Counted from the stretch's first letter, positions 10,331 to 22,388 are shown. The stretch is 64,000 nt of DNA from Diabrotica undecimpunctata (GCF_040954645.1 NC_092803.1:68420427-68484426), one strand, 5' to 3'. A program made the numbers and translations. The notes: generated by a model not told the origin, from the letters alone.

Positions 10331-11361
10331 TGTAAAGGAAAAACTTCTAACACCTCACCAAGATGACTATTACCTATTGGCTCCCCAAGTCCAAAGCTCA
10401 CCAAATCTAAAAGAGGGCTTATCTTTGGTAATCACTTGAGTTTAAACAATTGAACCCTATTAGGACAAAATCATCTATAAGAGGGCCCTGAAACAAATAC
10501 AATTTATTTTAGTAGCCTTAGAAAATACTCCATGGGTCTGCTTGTACTTGTAGAGTACTTTCTCAGTATTCAAGATATCTAAATTAATATTTATGGATGT
10601 CACAATATTGATAGCACTGTTTCACACGAATTTAAACTATTTTACGGGTAGCTCGAGGATAGATAAATTTCAACAGTTATCAAAAAGCAATGAAATCCTT
10701 AGCACACAACAAACAACGCAGAAAGCTCTATCCGTATTATATGTTAAATAAAATATAATATAAAATATTTCTTTATATTACCTGTCAGGAATTAATTATT
10801 TGAGATATTAATTTATTTGAAAAGTCATTGCCAAATGATCTTAATTTCTCTTTATAAAAATTTAAAATGACACATGAATTTCTTTTCGTGACATATGTTT
10901 TGACATTTTGACAGTTTGTATGTGGCTGCATGATTATACTTCATAAAATCATTTTTGTGGAAAATCACAAGTCGAATGTAATAGTTTCTTAATTATAGTT
11001 TATTATTCAGACTGTAAATTTTATCTTAACTTATGGCATTTTACCTGAAATAGTTTTTCCAAACTTGGACACTCAATTTTTCCCTAATATTAACTGCTTA
11101 ACGGTTGCGTATACATATCAAAGAATTTAGACATTCTTCATGTGTTATCTGTTAAGTCAACTGTCAATTTTGTCTTAAAAACTAAACACCGGAGGTCTTA
11201 GTGTCAGATTTCACAAATTATTTGGATCGTGGTTTATTTTTGAAATATTTCGAACGGGGAACATTTCGCTAACGATTTAATATAATAATTACATATTTTA
11301 TTGAAAACATTTAATAGTGACTTATAAAGTAGTGGGTAATTTAATATATCTGTAAATAAAC
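10331..11361. promoter_or_regulatory. Intergenic region between two divergent host genes
   Basis: About 1 kb separates the ATG of the ZFAND-like gene (minus) from the ATG of the unidentified gene (plus), so it must hold both 5' UTRs and promoters, possibly a shared one. I see no clean TATA box or CpG-dense core. The sequence is AT-rich and carries no transposon signature I can recognise. Confidence 0.5.
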
Positions 11362-11432
11362 ATGGATTATGCAGAACTTCAACAACAAGCTGATAAAATT
11401 GGAAGAAAGTGGTACAGAAACGCCAAACAGAG
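11362..11432 (+). CDS. Unidentified host gene, first coding exon
   Basis: ATG in a good context (AAACATGG) opens 23 codons plus 2 bases (MDYAELQQQADKIGRKWYRN..., K-rich end), ending at a strong GTGAGT donor (11433). The peptide has a charged, helix-like composition, but I do not recognise the family. No second exon could be assigned; the acceptor at 11901 leads to a stop after nine codons. The divergent position opposite a conserved gene supports a real gene. Confidence 0.55.
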
Positions 11433-12889
11433 GTGAGTAATTCAATATGTTGCTTAAATAAGTATCCCCATGAAAAGTATTCAAATAATAGCCATTTTAA
11501 TTTATATTTCCCTTAAACAAAGAGTTTTTTATCATTATTTACAAGTCTTATTGTATGTTACATACACATTTACCAGATCAAATAAAAGATAAAATGACAC
11601 AAATATTAATTAGTCTGGCAACTAGATAGGGCTTTTATCTCCAAATAAAATATAGTTTGATAATGAATAACCCAAGGGCAAACTTGTTCATGTTCCAATA
11701 GTGTGACTCTATCTACCAATAATCATTGAAATGTTATTGCCTACAAATATCTGTTTCAGTTATTAATTTACCAAAATTATTTAAAATATTTATATTATGT
11801 ACTTAAGCATTTTAGTTTTACAATTTCTTATAGAATTAATAGCACATAATTTGGGAAAAGAAAACTTTTTTCACATAAAAGTCTCCTCATTCTTTGTTTC
11901 AGTTTTGTTGACACTGTTGGTTATTGTTAAATTATCATATTCCATTTCAATAATTGTAATCATGTTATATTTACTTAATACTACATCTATATAGTGGAAA
12001 ATTTACCAGTACCATCAAATATGTGTTTTAACCCATTATTGTTCTACTGTCATGTCTTATTTATGTTTTAGTCACCTTCATAAATCACCAGGAATATCTC
12101 ACACATGATAAACCCAAAAGTGAGTTCCACTAGTCATGTCCTACATGACAACTACAAACTTGTAGATGTTAATAAAATTGAAAAAAGTTTGCACATATAA
12201 CGGACTTCCCTCGTCGAATAAGTAGACTCTTCCAACTATTTCGTGTCGATAATTTCGTGACGATCGTCTCAGCATTTTACTGTAGAGAAAAATTAATACA
12301 ACTGTAGTATAGAAGCTTCGCTTCAAAAAGGAGAACAGGAATACTCAAAAATACTGTAATACTTGATAAAAAATTTATAAAACGGGTTGAACTAATTGTT
12401 ACCTAACCTGTTGTTAAGTTATTAAGGCTGTGTGATAAATATATTACCGTTCAATGTTCAACCGCAAATTATACCATAAAAATTATATGTTCGAGGATTT
12501 CGAATTTTTCGCGTAATATTCGACCGTCGCGTCGCTCGCTCGCTATTTCGAGAAAATTTGTTTTCATTATATAAGCCATCGAGATGACTTCTGGCAATTG
12601 CTTTGTAAGTGATATTATGAATTGTAAGCGATAATTATTAATGTAATTAGAATTTGTGATATTTGAAATTGAGTGAAGTTTTGGAAAAAAGAAGTTTTTT
12701 TCGAGAATTTTTATGGTCAAAATAAGAAGCGAGGTCAAGATGTAGGAAATTCGAAATATTATTGCCGCAATGGAACAATGTTGAAGAGAACAAAAATTGT
12801 GCTGAATATAGATGCCGTCAGGAAAAAAAGTGAGCTAAAGAGATAGACGTTGCCAGAAAGAAAAGGAATCTGAAGAAAGAAGTCATTAA
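11433..12889. other. Probable intron of the unidentified gene, no feature seen
   Basis: AT-rich sequence without a supportable coding exon. A short GC-richer patch around 12500-12550 (repeated CGCTCGCTCG) stands out but has no clear coding sense. A reverse-strand frame across 12469-12738 has no recognisable protein. Confidence 0.35.
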
Positions 12890-13020
12890 AAAAAATTTTG
12901 GGGGTCTTGGTTAAATGAAGCCGACTTTAGACAATGGGTAACTGATATCCTACCAATATTTATAAAGCTAAGTGCAAAGTCTGCTCTGCCTCATTAACAG
13001 CTCAAATCAGTTGTGATTAG
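12890..13020 (+). pseudogene. BED/hAT-type zinc-finger relic
   Basis: Two frames joined by a small frameshift read WLNEADFRQWVTDILP and then NIYKAKCKVCSASLTAQISC. This resembles the N-terminal Trp-Leu...Lys-x-Cys-x2-Cys finger seen in transposase-derived proteins of insects. Nothing recognisable follows it. Short and broken, so family assignment is tentative. Confidence 0.4.
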
Positions 13021-13900
13021 AAAATAGGTATAACCTTTAATACCTCTAAACTCCTAAGTTTATATACTATGATTAATTTTTTATCAATTCAATATATTCA
13101 TAAAAACAATTAATAACCATTATCCATTATTTAATGCGATAAAATTTAATTTGACGATTATTTTTTCTCATCTATAAGTATAAGTACTATAATTTTTCAA
13201 GTTTACTATAATTTTATGACCCTATCACAATAATCCCACTCTTCAGGGTTGTGAATACTGGTGGGATGGTGAATTTTATGAAGAGACTTATAGAGTAGTA
13301 ATGAGAAATGTGGTACTTTTTGTTAAATGCAAAATTTGTGCTGAGTTTACTGAAGTCTAGTGAAAACCCATACAGACTGTTACTCGAACAGTTTGAATTA
13401 ACAATATAAACAAAAGGAAAATCGAAAGACCTTTAGGGTGACATGGAGCGACTAAAGCGATATACAAAACAGACTTACTAGATATTAAAATCAGACTGAA
13501 GTAGATATTAAGTCATATTTTAACATCATTTGAATTTATGTTCTGACATTATTGAATGATTAGTTAAAGGGAAACTTCAATGGAAGTTATCTCCCAATGA
13601 GCATGATGTATTAGGCATGCATTTGATTCATTATTCTAATGTTAACAGATTGTTCAAATAGTCCAGTCGTAAGAAATTTGACCTCTAAAAATCTTACAAA
13701 CAAGCTGTCAACAACAAGATGTCAGTTATGCCCGCGAAATCAATTTTAAATAAAATTTGTATCAACTCAACGGTAAAAATTCTATATCTTTTGGTCAGAG
13801 TGTCCTATCGACAAAAATTAAAATGCGTTTTAAAGGTGAAGAGTACAGCTTTCGTATGCAACTTTTACATCTTGCCGCAAACGGATCATTAAAATTTATC
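13021..13900. other. Non-coding AT-rich DNA
   Basis: No gene, repeat boundary or RNA structure recognised. Confidence 0.35.
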
Positions 13901-14277
13901 ACTTTCATTGACTGGTCGTAGTGGAGTTTCCATTGTTAGAGCCTAATCTTCAAAACCTATAACGTGTTATTTTAAATTTGAGTTTTGGCAACAAATATTA
14001 GGGATTTAAAATATGCCTAAAAACTCAGAATTCATACGTTTACCAAACAGTTGTAGCTGAAATTATGTAGTTTCGAAAAACGTACTTGTGCAATCGAAAA
14101 GAAGCAATTTTACACGTTTAAGATCGTTTGTAATACGAAATTTTAAATTCAGAGTTTGTAGGCATATCTTAACTGCCTCACATTTGTTGCCAAAACTTAA
14201 AACCGAAATTTCATGCCATAGATTTTAAAGATTAGGCTATAATAATGGAAATTCCACAGAGACTGGTCAATGAAAGT
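13901..14277. mobile_element. Fold-back MITE
   Basis: The two halves are inverted copies: ACTTTCATTGAC[T/C]GGT... at 13901 mirrors ...GACTGGTCAATGAAAGT ending at 14277. Inner parts such as GTTTTGGCAACAAAT and the AGCCTAATCTT segment recur inverted at 13983 and 14190. Arms are about 140-185 bp with substitutions and small gaps. There is no coding sequence. Target duplication not resolved. Confidence 0.7.
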
Positions 14278-15102
14278 ATACATTTTATTGATCTCATAAC
14301 AATCATAAAAAAAGGCAAAAATCTGCGGTGTCTAAACCGCTACCCAAATAAAACAACGCTTTATATAGCGACATATAACTGCCGCTCGCTATTAAATCAA
14401 TCCAGATTTGTGCTACTGGAAAAATAAACTGACAATATAAAATGGGGACGTCATAGGAATCAGCGAGATAAGACGGAACGATGAAGAGCTATTTGAATTA
14501 TCGCCAGGAAAGACATTCTATTATCGAGAGTAGCAGAAATGGAAACGAAGAGTAGCAGAAATAACTAGTATCTGAGATAGAGTAGCTAGCTTAATCTTAT
14601 AACTATCAAAGATACAATGTACAAATTATACAAATATACGCCCCAACGATTAATCACACTGACGAAGAAATAGAGGAACTCTACAGTAACATAACTGAAG
14701 CATTACATAACAATAAAGGAGTATTTAATTGGTGACTTTAATGTCAAAGTAGGAAAGAGAAACGGTCAGGAACAACTCATGCGAAAGCATGGAGTCAGCG
14801 AGAGAAATGAAAGGGGAGAAAGACTTATTCAGTTTATGCACTATCAAAACATGCCTATTGCAAATATATTCTTTAAGACAAAAACTAACAGTAAATGGAC
14901 TTGGGTAGCACCAAATGGAACCACTAAGAACGAAATTGACTTAACAACAAGATTGTTACAATAGAACATGTCAGTGTAATAAATAAATTTCAAACAGGCA
15001 GCGACCATAGACTAATCAGAGAAACTAGAAAGAATAAAATTAATTACAAAAGCAAAAGCAACCGGTATAAATATTAACAATCTAAAAGAAACTCAGATCA
15101 CT

Positions 15103-15368
15103 TTTTCTTATTGTGTCATCTTCTAACGAAGGTTGGCGATCACTTCTTTAAACGCTTCCCTATTTTTTGTAACGTGAAATATATGTTCAACACCGAGGTT
15201 AGTCCAATCTCTGATATTCCTCAGCCAAGATTTCTTCTTTCATCGCAAGCTTTTATTTCCCTCTACTTATCCTTTCATGATGACGTGTATATGAAAATAT
15301 TTATAGTTTCGAAGTATATGGCCCAGATACGAAGTTTTCCTTAATTTAATTGTGTTCATATCACTTCG
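15103..15368 (-). mobile_element. Nested LINE 3' end, minus strand
   Basis: Read in reverse it encodes a decayed LINE C-terminus (SYLGHILRNYKYFHIHVIMK, SWLRNIRDW). The flanking direct repeat GATCACT (15096-15102 and 15369-15375) is the target duplication, and the host LINE frame resumes after it. Confidence 0.75.
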
Positions 15369-16957
15369 GATCACTACCAAAGAATAATTGATGAAAGATT
15401 ACTTGACCAAGTCGACAGCTCTCAGTTAATGGAAATCATCCTTGATAGTGCCAAAGAAATCGGAGGCACGCAACAACAAAATGAACATAGTAAACTGTCT
15501 AATAAAACAAAAATAATGTTAAAACAAAGAGAGGAAATGAAAGTAAGTAGCAACATAGAGAGAATACAATACACAGAACTTTGTAAGACAATAAAGAAAA
15601 GTATTAAGGAAGACTTAAGAAAATACAATGAAGGACTGATAGAAAATGCAATCAAAAACAGAAAAAGCTATAAAAAATTAGAAGGAAGCAGATCGTTGCA
15701 CTAACAAACGTAAACACCAGAATTACAGACAGAAATGAAATAATACAACTCGTGAATAAATTCTACAGCCAACTATACAAAGCCTTTGAAACACTTAAAG
15801 AATTAATCAGTAACCAAGAAAATGTACCAGAAGTCCTTCCGGAAGAAATAGAATCGACAATTACAAAAATGAAAAGTGGTAAAATAGCTGCAATAGAGGG
15901 AGTAACAGTGGAACTGCGTAAATACGCTGGCAGAAAATTCCTGTAAAATCTTAGCAGGCATATTTACGAACTGCCTAAGATCAAGATGCATACCAGGCCA
16001 CTGGAATACAGCAAACATAATTGTCATTCATAAGAAAGATAGCAAAGAGGATATCAAAAACTACAGACTTATAAGTCTACTACCAATCATATACAAGATA
16101 TTCACAAAGATCATCAACAACATATTAACAAATGCATTAGGTGCTGCACAGTCAAGAGAGTAAGCTGGCTTCAGAAGTGGATTCAGTACCCTGGATCATA
16201 TCCATACGCTTCCAGAACTAATGAGTAAAGCTAAAGAATATGAAATACCGCTAGCATTAACCTTCATAGATTTCGAGAAGTCTTTCGATTCTATATATAC
16301 CGAGGCAGTAATAGAAGCTTTGACCAACCAAGGTATTGAAAACCATAGAGACTTTAGCAAATATATACAGGCAAGCAAAATCTTAGGTAAAAATGTATGA
16401 AAACACTCCAGAATTTTTCACTACCAGAGGCGTCCGACAAGGAGACGCAAATATCACCAAATCTCTTCACTGCAACTCTTCAAAATATATACAGGAACTT
16501 GGTTTCCTAGTGGATCTTCAAAATATATTCAGCAAAATTAACTGGCACAACAAAGGCCTATTCATTGATGGAGAATATCTCAGCCATCTAAGATTTGTAG
16601 ACGACATCCTTCTGATTGCTAATAATCCTGCAGAACTACAAGAACTTATAATTGACCTAAATGCAACTAGTAATGAAGTTGGCCTAAAAATGAACTTGAC
16701 AAAAACAAAAACCATGCACAACGAGCTAGTGGATGTCCAATATGTACTAATAAACAATACTGTACTTAAGGCAGTAGACTAGTATGTATACCTGGGACAA
16801 TTAATACATAAATCTGGCTCTTTACTCCCAGAAATCAACATAATAATGAAACTGGCTCGGGCGTTTTTTGGTAGAAATGCAGTTATATTCAAAACGAAGA
16901 TGCCACTCCACCTGAAGAAAAAAGCATTCTATCAGTATATACTACCAATCATGACAT

Positions 16958-17472
16958 CTTCTTCTTAAAGTGCCTATCCGTTCCGGACGTTGGCGATCAT
17001 CACGGCTATCTTCACTTTGCTTATTGCATCGTGGAACAGTTCAGTGGTAGTCGTGTTATACCACTTTCGCAAATTTTGAAGCCAGGAAATGCGTCTTCTT
17101 CCCGGTCCTCTCTTACCATTTACTTTCCCTTGGAGAATCAGCTGGAGAAGGCCGTAACGTTCTTGATTTCTCATTACATGACCTAGATATTCCAACTTTT
17201 TAGTTTTGACGGTCATGAGAATTTCACATTCTTTTCCCATTCTACGCAGGACCTCCACATTAGTAACTCTGTCAACCCAGGATATACGTAAGATGCGCCT
17301 ATAACACCACATTTCGAAAGCTTCGAGCCGATTCATAGATGCAACAGTCAGTGTCCATGCTTCCATTCCGTAGAGCAGAACTGTGAATATGTAGCAGTTC
17401 AATAGACGGCATTTTGTTTTTAATGATATGTCTCGACTGTTGAAAATAGTTCTCATTCTAACGACATAGTTC
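16958..17472 (-). mobile_element. Nested LINE 3' end with open C-terminal frame
   Basis: About 170 codons (upper end near 17492 runs into host sequence) encode the end of a LINE reverse-transcriptase protein: LLYGMEAWTLTVASMNRLEAF, WCYRRILRISWVDRVTN, then YLGHVMRNQERYGLLQLILQ and GPGRRRISWLQNLRKW. It is 5'-truncated and flanked by the 9-bp duplication TCATGACAT (16949-16957, 17473-17481). Its 3' end reads AAGAAGAAG. The open frame suggests a younger insertion than its host LINE. Confidence 0.82.
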
Positions 17473-17892
17473 TCATGACATACGGCTGTCAAACTTGGAC
17501 ACTAAAGAAAACGAAATAGCGAAACTCAATGTCACTTAAAGGTCAATGGAGCGATGCATGCTAGGTATAAGAAAGAGAGATCGAAAAATAATAGAATGGG
17601 TCATACAGAAAACCAAGGAAAAACATTTAAAATGGCAGTGGGCGGGACATTTAGCGAGAAGAACTGACAATAGGCAATGGTCCGCTAGAGTTACACTATG
17701 GTATCAAAGAGGCGTCAAGAGACCAAGAAGACGTCCAAATTAAGATGGGATTATGACATACGGAAACAAGCCGGTACAACATGGCACAGAAAAACGAGTA
17801 TTAGACAATCGTGGGCAGAAATGGATAACTACTATGTAAAGGAGGCTGCACCATAATCGGTAGAATACGCTGAGAATGATGATGATGACGAT

Positions 17893-18560
17893 TGATGAAG
17901 TACTTACCAGCGGAGTGGAATAGCTGTATTATGGTATCATTACATACAAAATGGAGACTAGTGGAAATTACCGTGGAATCACGCAACATTCAAAATAATG
18001 TCCAACGTCTTTTGTGAAAGGCTTAGATCATACGCTAAAAAAACAGGTGGCAAATACCAATGCGGCTTCTGTAGGCAGAAGTCAACAATAGACCAGATCT
18101 TCTTCTACGACAGGTATTCGAAAAAACAAGTGAATATAACATCGACACACATTTCATAGACTTCGAAAGCGTATATGACAATATAAACTGAGAACGCTAA
18201 ATACAAACAATGGAAGAATTTAATATACCAACACAACTAATAGTATTTTTAAAAGAAACTCTTAAAGTAGAAAGTAAAATCCAAATACAAAAAGAATTAA
18301 CTATGTTGAGGAAGATATTACGTAAGATTGCGAAAAAGGGACTTTGTTGTGGAGACGTCCTATCATGCATCTTGTTCAACATCATACTGTAAAAAATAAT
18401 AGACGTAACAGTCTATACTCGAGGAATAATAATTAATAAAAGGGTGCATATATTAGCGATTACAGATAATGCTGTCGTAATCGCAAGGTGCAAAAGAGAA
18501 ATGATATGAGGCATTTAATCAAATAGAACGAACTACACAAAATAGAATCCTGGAACAGGC
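17893..18560 (+). pseudogene. LINE reverse-transcriptase fragment
   Basis: Degenerate RT sequence: THFIDFESVYDNIN (18150-18190), LFLKETLKVESKIQ-type palm spacer, then KKGLCCGDVLSCILFNIIL (18335-18390), where the usual QGD is eroded. Stops and frameshifts throughout. Probably another RTE-like copy placed directly after the GATGATGATG tail of the preceding one. Confidence 0.65.
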
Positions 18561-18599
18561 CAAGACCCAGAATGGGTTTTCCGTCAGTGCTGATAATGA

Positions 18600-19163
18600 A
18601 ACAACGGGGATAAATCACAATATAATTAAATATACTTTATATTTTTTGACGTTTCCATTTCAGTCTCCGAAATTCTTCTCCGTGTAAGAAGTATATTGGT
18701 ATGTACAACACTTCAAGTTGTGTTAAATTAATCCATGCAAATATAGGTTTTTATTGATGTAGTAAGAATTTACAGTGTTTACTTAAAAACCAAAGAAAAT
18801 AAAAGACAAATTCCATGCATTAAATATGATTGAAATAGAAAACAGTTTTCAACAGGCTGCTCAAATATGCAGGTTAGAAAATTAGTGTCAGCTTAAAAAT
18901 ATACAATGTGGGTAGACTTGAAATTTTAACTTGTTACATATTTTTTAACTAGTCATAACATAAAAGGCATGTGTAAAATTGCAAAGCGTGCTTTTTGCTG
19001 TTCCATATTTGTAATTAAACGTACATACTTAAACATAATAAATAAGATCTTAAATTTATTTCAAAAGAAATTTAAATGAAACAAAATTATTATTTTTGTG
19101 AACAGAAGTAGATTTTTTAATACATTTAAAACATCACAATTAATGCTTAATGTAGGATATAGT
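18600..19163. other. Non-coding AT-rich DNA
   Basis: No gene or repeat boundary recognised. Confidence 0.3.
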
Positions 19164-21836
19164 TCAGGAAATGAAGCTCGAAAAAAGTTAAAACCTCGCA
19201 ATTTTTTCGTCCTGCATGGATTGAGTTGAAATTTTAACAGAAGGTAGGTGATAGCCCAAGGATCAAAATCTATATCGAACCGAAGTGCGCTGAAGGGTTT
19301 TAGGGGTGAAAACTACCCCTAATTGTCAAAAATTATAAAATAACATATTAAACCTGAATATGGGTAAGATTTGGTTTGAATTAGTTAAATAATGATTATT
19401 TTATACTTTTGAATAGAGTTCCATCATATTTCAACCCTTAAAAAGCAACCCTTGTTAGAGATTAATGTAAAAAATTACTAATTCTAAAAAAATGATTTCG
19501 CCTTGGATCGATTTGGATAAAAATTTGGATTTAAGCTCAACTCACCCTCTGCTTTATAGTTTATGTCATGCCGATGAACCCTGATTGTTTTTAGGGGTGA
19601 AAACTACCCCTAATTTTTAAAAATTGTAAAATAACATTACAAATCTTAAGACGAGTGAAATTTGGTTTGGATTAGTTAAATAGTGATTTTTTTATACTTT
19701 AAAATACAATTTCATAAATTTTCAACCCATAAATCAATTGTTATGAGTGCTATAGGTAAAAACAATTTTTTGCCAAAATTTTGCAACTTTTCAACTTTTG
19801 AAAATCACCCTTTACAACATTGCAGTTTTTATAAACTAATTTAATAGATATAAATTGAAAAAAGTAGAATTAAATACAAAAAAATTTATCAACATAAAAA
19901 GGCACCATATATTCTTATACATTTACATAAATAGTTGAAAATATTTACATTTATAGGTAAAACAATTATAATATTAATTTTATTCGATCAATTACATCTT
20001 CATCGTGATCTATGTCATCCTCATCTTATTCAATTATTGGTGGACTATTATTGCACCCTTCACCTGAGCACCCAGAACAAGTAGAGTTACAGTATAAACC
20101 AACTTTTCTGCACCCACATGAAACGCCGCATCCTTTTTTGCATTGGCAAAAAATAATTTTCAAAAGTTCATCGGGTGCAGGTTGTTTGTTCATGCATACG
20201 GGTAATAACAAACCATCTTTGGAATACCATCCCCAATCTGTTGGTAATAGCATCTTTTTGAATGCTCATCTAAGGTATCAACAGTGGGCAGAAGGGATGA
20301 TAGCTTAACCGCACAGTTTTTCGTTGTAGCTTTGATGAACTGTTCGTACCGCATCTGCTCGAGAAAAGCTTCCAAATCTTTTATTTTTTTTAACTTGGTA
20401 AGCTGCGTGTCTTTAACAGTTCCGTACAATATTATTGCACAGTATCTGCCAGCATCTAAAATATCTTCAAGCTTAGCAGTACTACTGTAAAAAATTTCGG
20501 CATGTTCCCTCATGTCCGGTCTTTTTTGAACAATATCAAAAATTTTTTTTTACCTTTATTGTAAAAAGCAGATACAGTATCACAGCCAGTAAAAGCATGG
20601 AAAAAAAACTATTAATTTTGAACTATCTGGGTACCCTATTTCAAAACTTTTAGATGAATATAATGTAGAAGAATTTTAATGGGAAGAATTTGTATGGGAT
20701 TTCAAAATAAGAACGCTTAAAATTTCGAATGTATAACGCCCCACTACCTAATAAACCGGTTTTGTAGATTATTATGCTCCGAAATGTACTGTACTATTCT
20801 AATGGAATTTTCCGGAAAAAAAATTAATTGGTTTTTTTAACGTATTTCCTTCATTTTTACCGATAGAGTGTTTCTTTAAAAACGATTTTGTAGAGGTTTT
20901 TAAGAGCTACAAGGATCTGTGAATTAAATCTTTTTGGAACCCTTGGTTTTTAAATAGGGTGAGTTTAAAGGGCTCGAAAAAGATGGGGATATTTAAAAAA
21001 AGAAGGGTAAAAAATATGAAATTGTAAATCGTTTCTCGCTTTAAGCTGTACTTTTTCTAAAACTAAGCATTTTAAATGGGTCAAACTTCTTGGACGTATT
21101 AACAATACATGTACAAAGAGAATTGCAGAAGGGTGAAGATCGATTTTAATTATGGGAGTAGTTAGGGGGTTGTTTTCATCGATTTTTTCGTAAAAAAATG
21201 AGGTATTGACCTTATTTTCATCATAACTCACTCAATTTTTGAACTAGAGTCTTTTTTTATGATAGGTCTATTTATGCTCTTTAAAAAAGGTTTTATGAGT
21301 TTTCTTCCAAAATTGCATCATTTTCCCGATATTTGACTTTGAATCTTTCAAATTTGGCATTTCAAGAAAACCGCTGAACATTGATAGGCCGTATTTCGGT
21401 TCCTATTATATCGCAAAAACATTTTAAAAAATGAATTGTATTTTTCTTTTTAAAAGCTACAAATTTGTTCTCTACAATTTTTTTGATAAAATGCACCATT
21501 TTCGAGTTATTCGCGAAAAATCGATTAAAAACGTCGATTTTTTCGTCTAAAAGTTGTTACGTTCAATCGCGAATAACTTGAAAAATATCAGTTTTACAAA
21601 AAAAAATGTATAGAACATTTTTTGTTTAGAATCACTATTTTAATCGAAACCTTAGTTAAAACGTAAAAAAAATTTTTCACCCCCGAGATGGGGTGGTAAC
21701 CACCCCCAAGGCTTTGTCGCACTTTGGTTCGATATAGATTTTGATCCTTAGGCTATTACCTACCTTCTGTTAAAATTTCAAGTCAATCCACGCAGGACGA
21801 AAAAATTGCGAGGTGAAATGCTTCATTTCCTGGACT
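19164..21836. mobile_element. TIR DNA transposon carrying a FHAFTGCDT/Cys-rich gene relic
   Basis: Terminal inverted repeats of about 150-165 bp: 19164 begins CAGGAAATGAAGC and includes TCGCAATTTTTTCGTCCTGC and CAGAAGGTAGGTGATAGCC, all inverted at 21680-21836. Subterminal AGGGGTGAAAACTACCCC also recurs at 19590. The interior holds the decayed minus-strand gene described below and long AT-rich non-coding stretches. Target duplication is not clear. A related element occupies 62.7-64 kb. Confidence 0.75.
19985..20640 (-). pseudogene. Decayed transposon gene: FHAFTGCDT motif and Cys-rich tail
   Basis: Reading in reverse from about 20610: FFHAFTGCDTVSAFYNKGK, KRPDMREHAEIFY, a 107-codon frame with LDAGRYCAIILYGTVKD and FLEQMRYEQFIKAT, then after a frameshift near 20230 TDWGWYSKDGLLLPV and a Cys-rich tail (CQCKKGCGVSCGCRKVGLYC, CSGCSGEGCNN). 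The tail has the spacing of a metal-binding CXC-like domain. Proteins with this order (H-x-TGCDT, WGW, Cys-rich end) are widespread, repeated and uncharacterised in animals from my recollection. The biochemical role is unknown, and no catalytic DDE triad is visible in what remains. Confidence 0.65.
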
Positions 21837-21845
21837 AATAGGCAA

Positions 21846-22224
21846 ACTAGGATCATGAACAAAAATAATAAACTAAAATTGACATATAGGAAAGGAAAAT
21901 TCAGTAATGAACATACAATAAGAAATTTTAATTTTTGGTTGTAACAGGGTTATTTTTACATAATTGCTTAAAAAAGTTCTTGTTCTTCAAAGTGTATTGA
22001 AAGTAATGAAAATGAACAATTTCACTTTGAACAATTGTACTCTAGATAATAGATCATTTTAGATGTTTTTTAATGTTCTGTTTATCACTTATTCTTAACT
22101 TTTGTTTTATTTTAATATAAGTTGGCTTAGAAACTGTTTTCATCATTACTTATCGCTTTAGTTAGTGATGTAACAATTATTTAATTAAGGAAATATTCTT
22201 TTGATAGGAAAGAAGGAAATATAT
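21846..22224. other. Non-coding AT-rich DNA
   Basis: No gene recognised; right flank of the TIR element. Confidence 0.3.
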
Positions 22225-22362
22225 TTGAAACCAATAAATAAAAAATAAAATTATATCCGCGATAATATCTACACAATTTAAATGTCAATCCTACGACGAC
22301 GGCATCGACGTACGGCTCGATGGCCCACTGTTTAATACCTGCGAAAAATAAAATATAATTAA
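22225..22362 (-). other. Possible exon or conserved patch (weak)
   Basis: A GC-richer island (CGACGACGGCATCGACGTACGG) in AT-rich DNA. On the minus strand a polypyrimidine run and TTTTTCGCAG acceptor precede an open stretch reading IKQWAIEPYVDAVVVGLTFK. No protein family recognised and no donor seen. Confidence 0.2.
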
Positions 22363-22388
22363 TGTCATAAAATTGAAACGACAACTAC

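Larger units (their letters stand above)
14330..17892 (+). mobile_element. RTE-like non-LTR retrotransposon, decayed, with nested insertions
   Basis: Endonuclease sequence begins near 14360 (YIATYNCRSLL), continues with APTINHTDEEIEELY and GDFNVKVG (about 14640-14755) and WTWVAPNGTTKNEIDL (14899-14943). RT motifs follow: FIDFEKSFDSIY (16266), TTRGVRQGD (16423), LRFVDDILLIA (16587, catalytic VDD) and LGLKMNLTKTK-like sequence near 16680. The C-terminus resumes after a nested insertion (CMLGIRKRDRKI, KWQWAGHLARR at 17630). The 3' end is a GATGATGATGAC tail, typical of RTE. Many stops and frameshifts; inactive. Confidence 0.8.

Noticed and set aside
11901..11992. Second exon of the unidentified plus-strand gene
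   Set aside because: Joining the TTTCAG acceptor to the exon at 11432 reaches a stop after about nine codons.
12469..12738. 89-codon reverse frame
   Set aside because: No recognisable domain, biased AT composition and no splice or promoter support.
14245..14427. Apparent 60-codon ORF as a gene start
   Set aside because: Its first codons lie in the right arm of the fold-back MITE; the later part is LINE endonuclease sequence. Not one gene.
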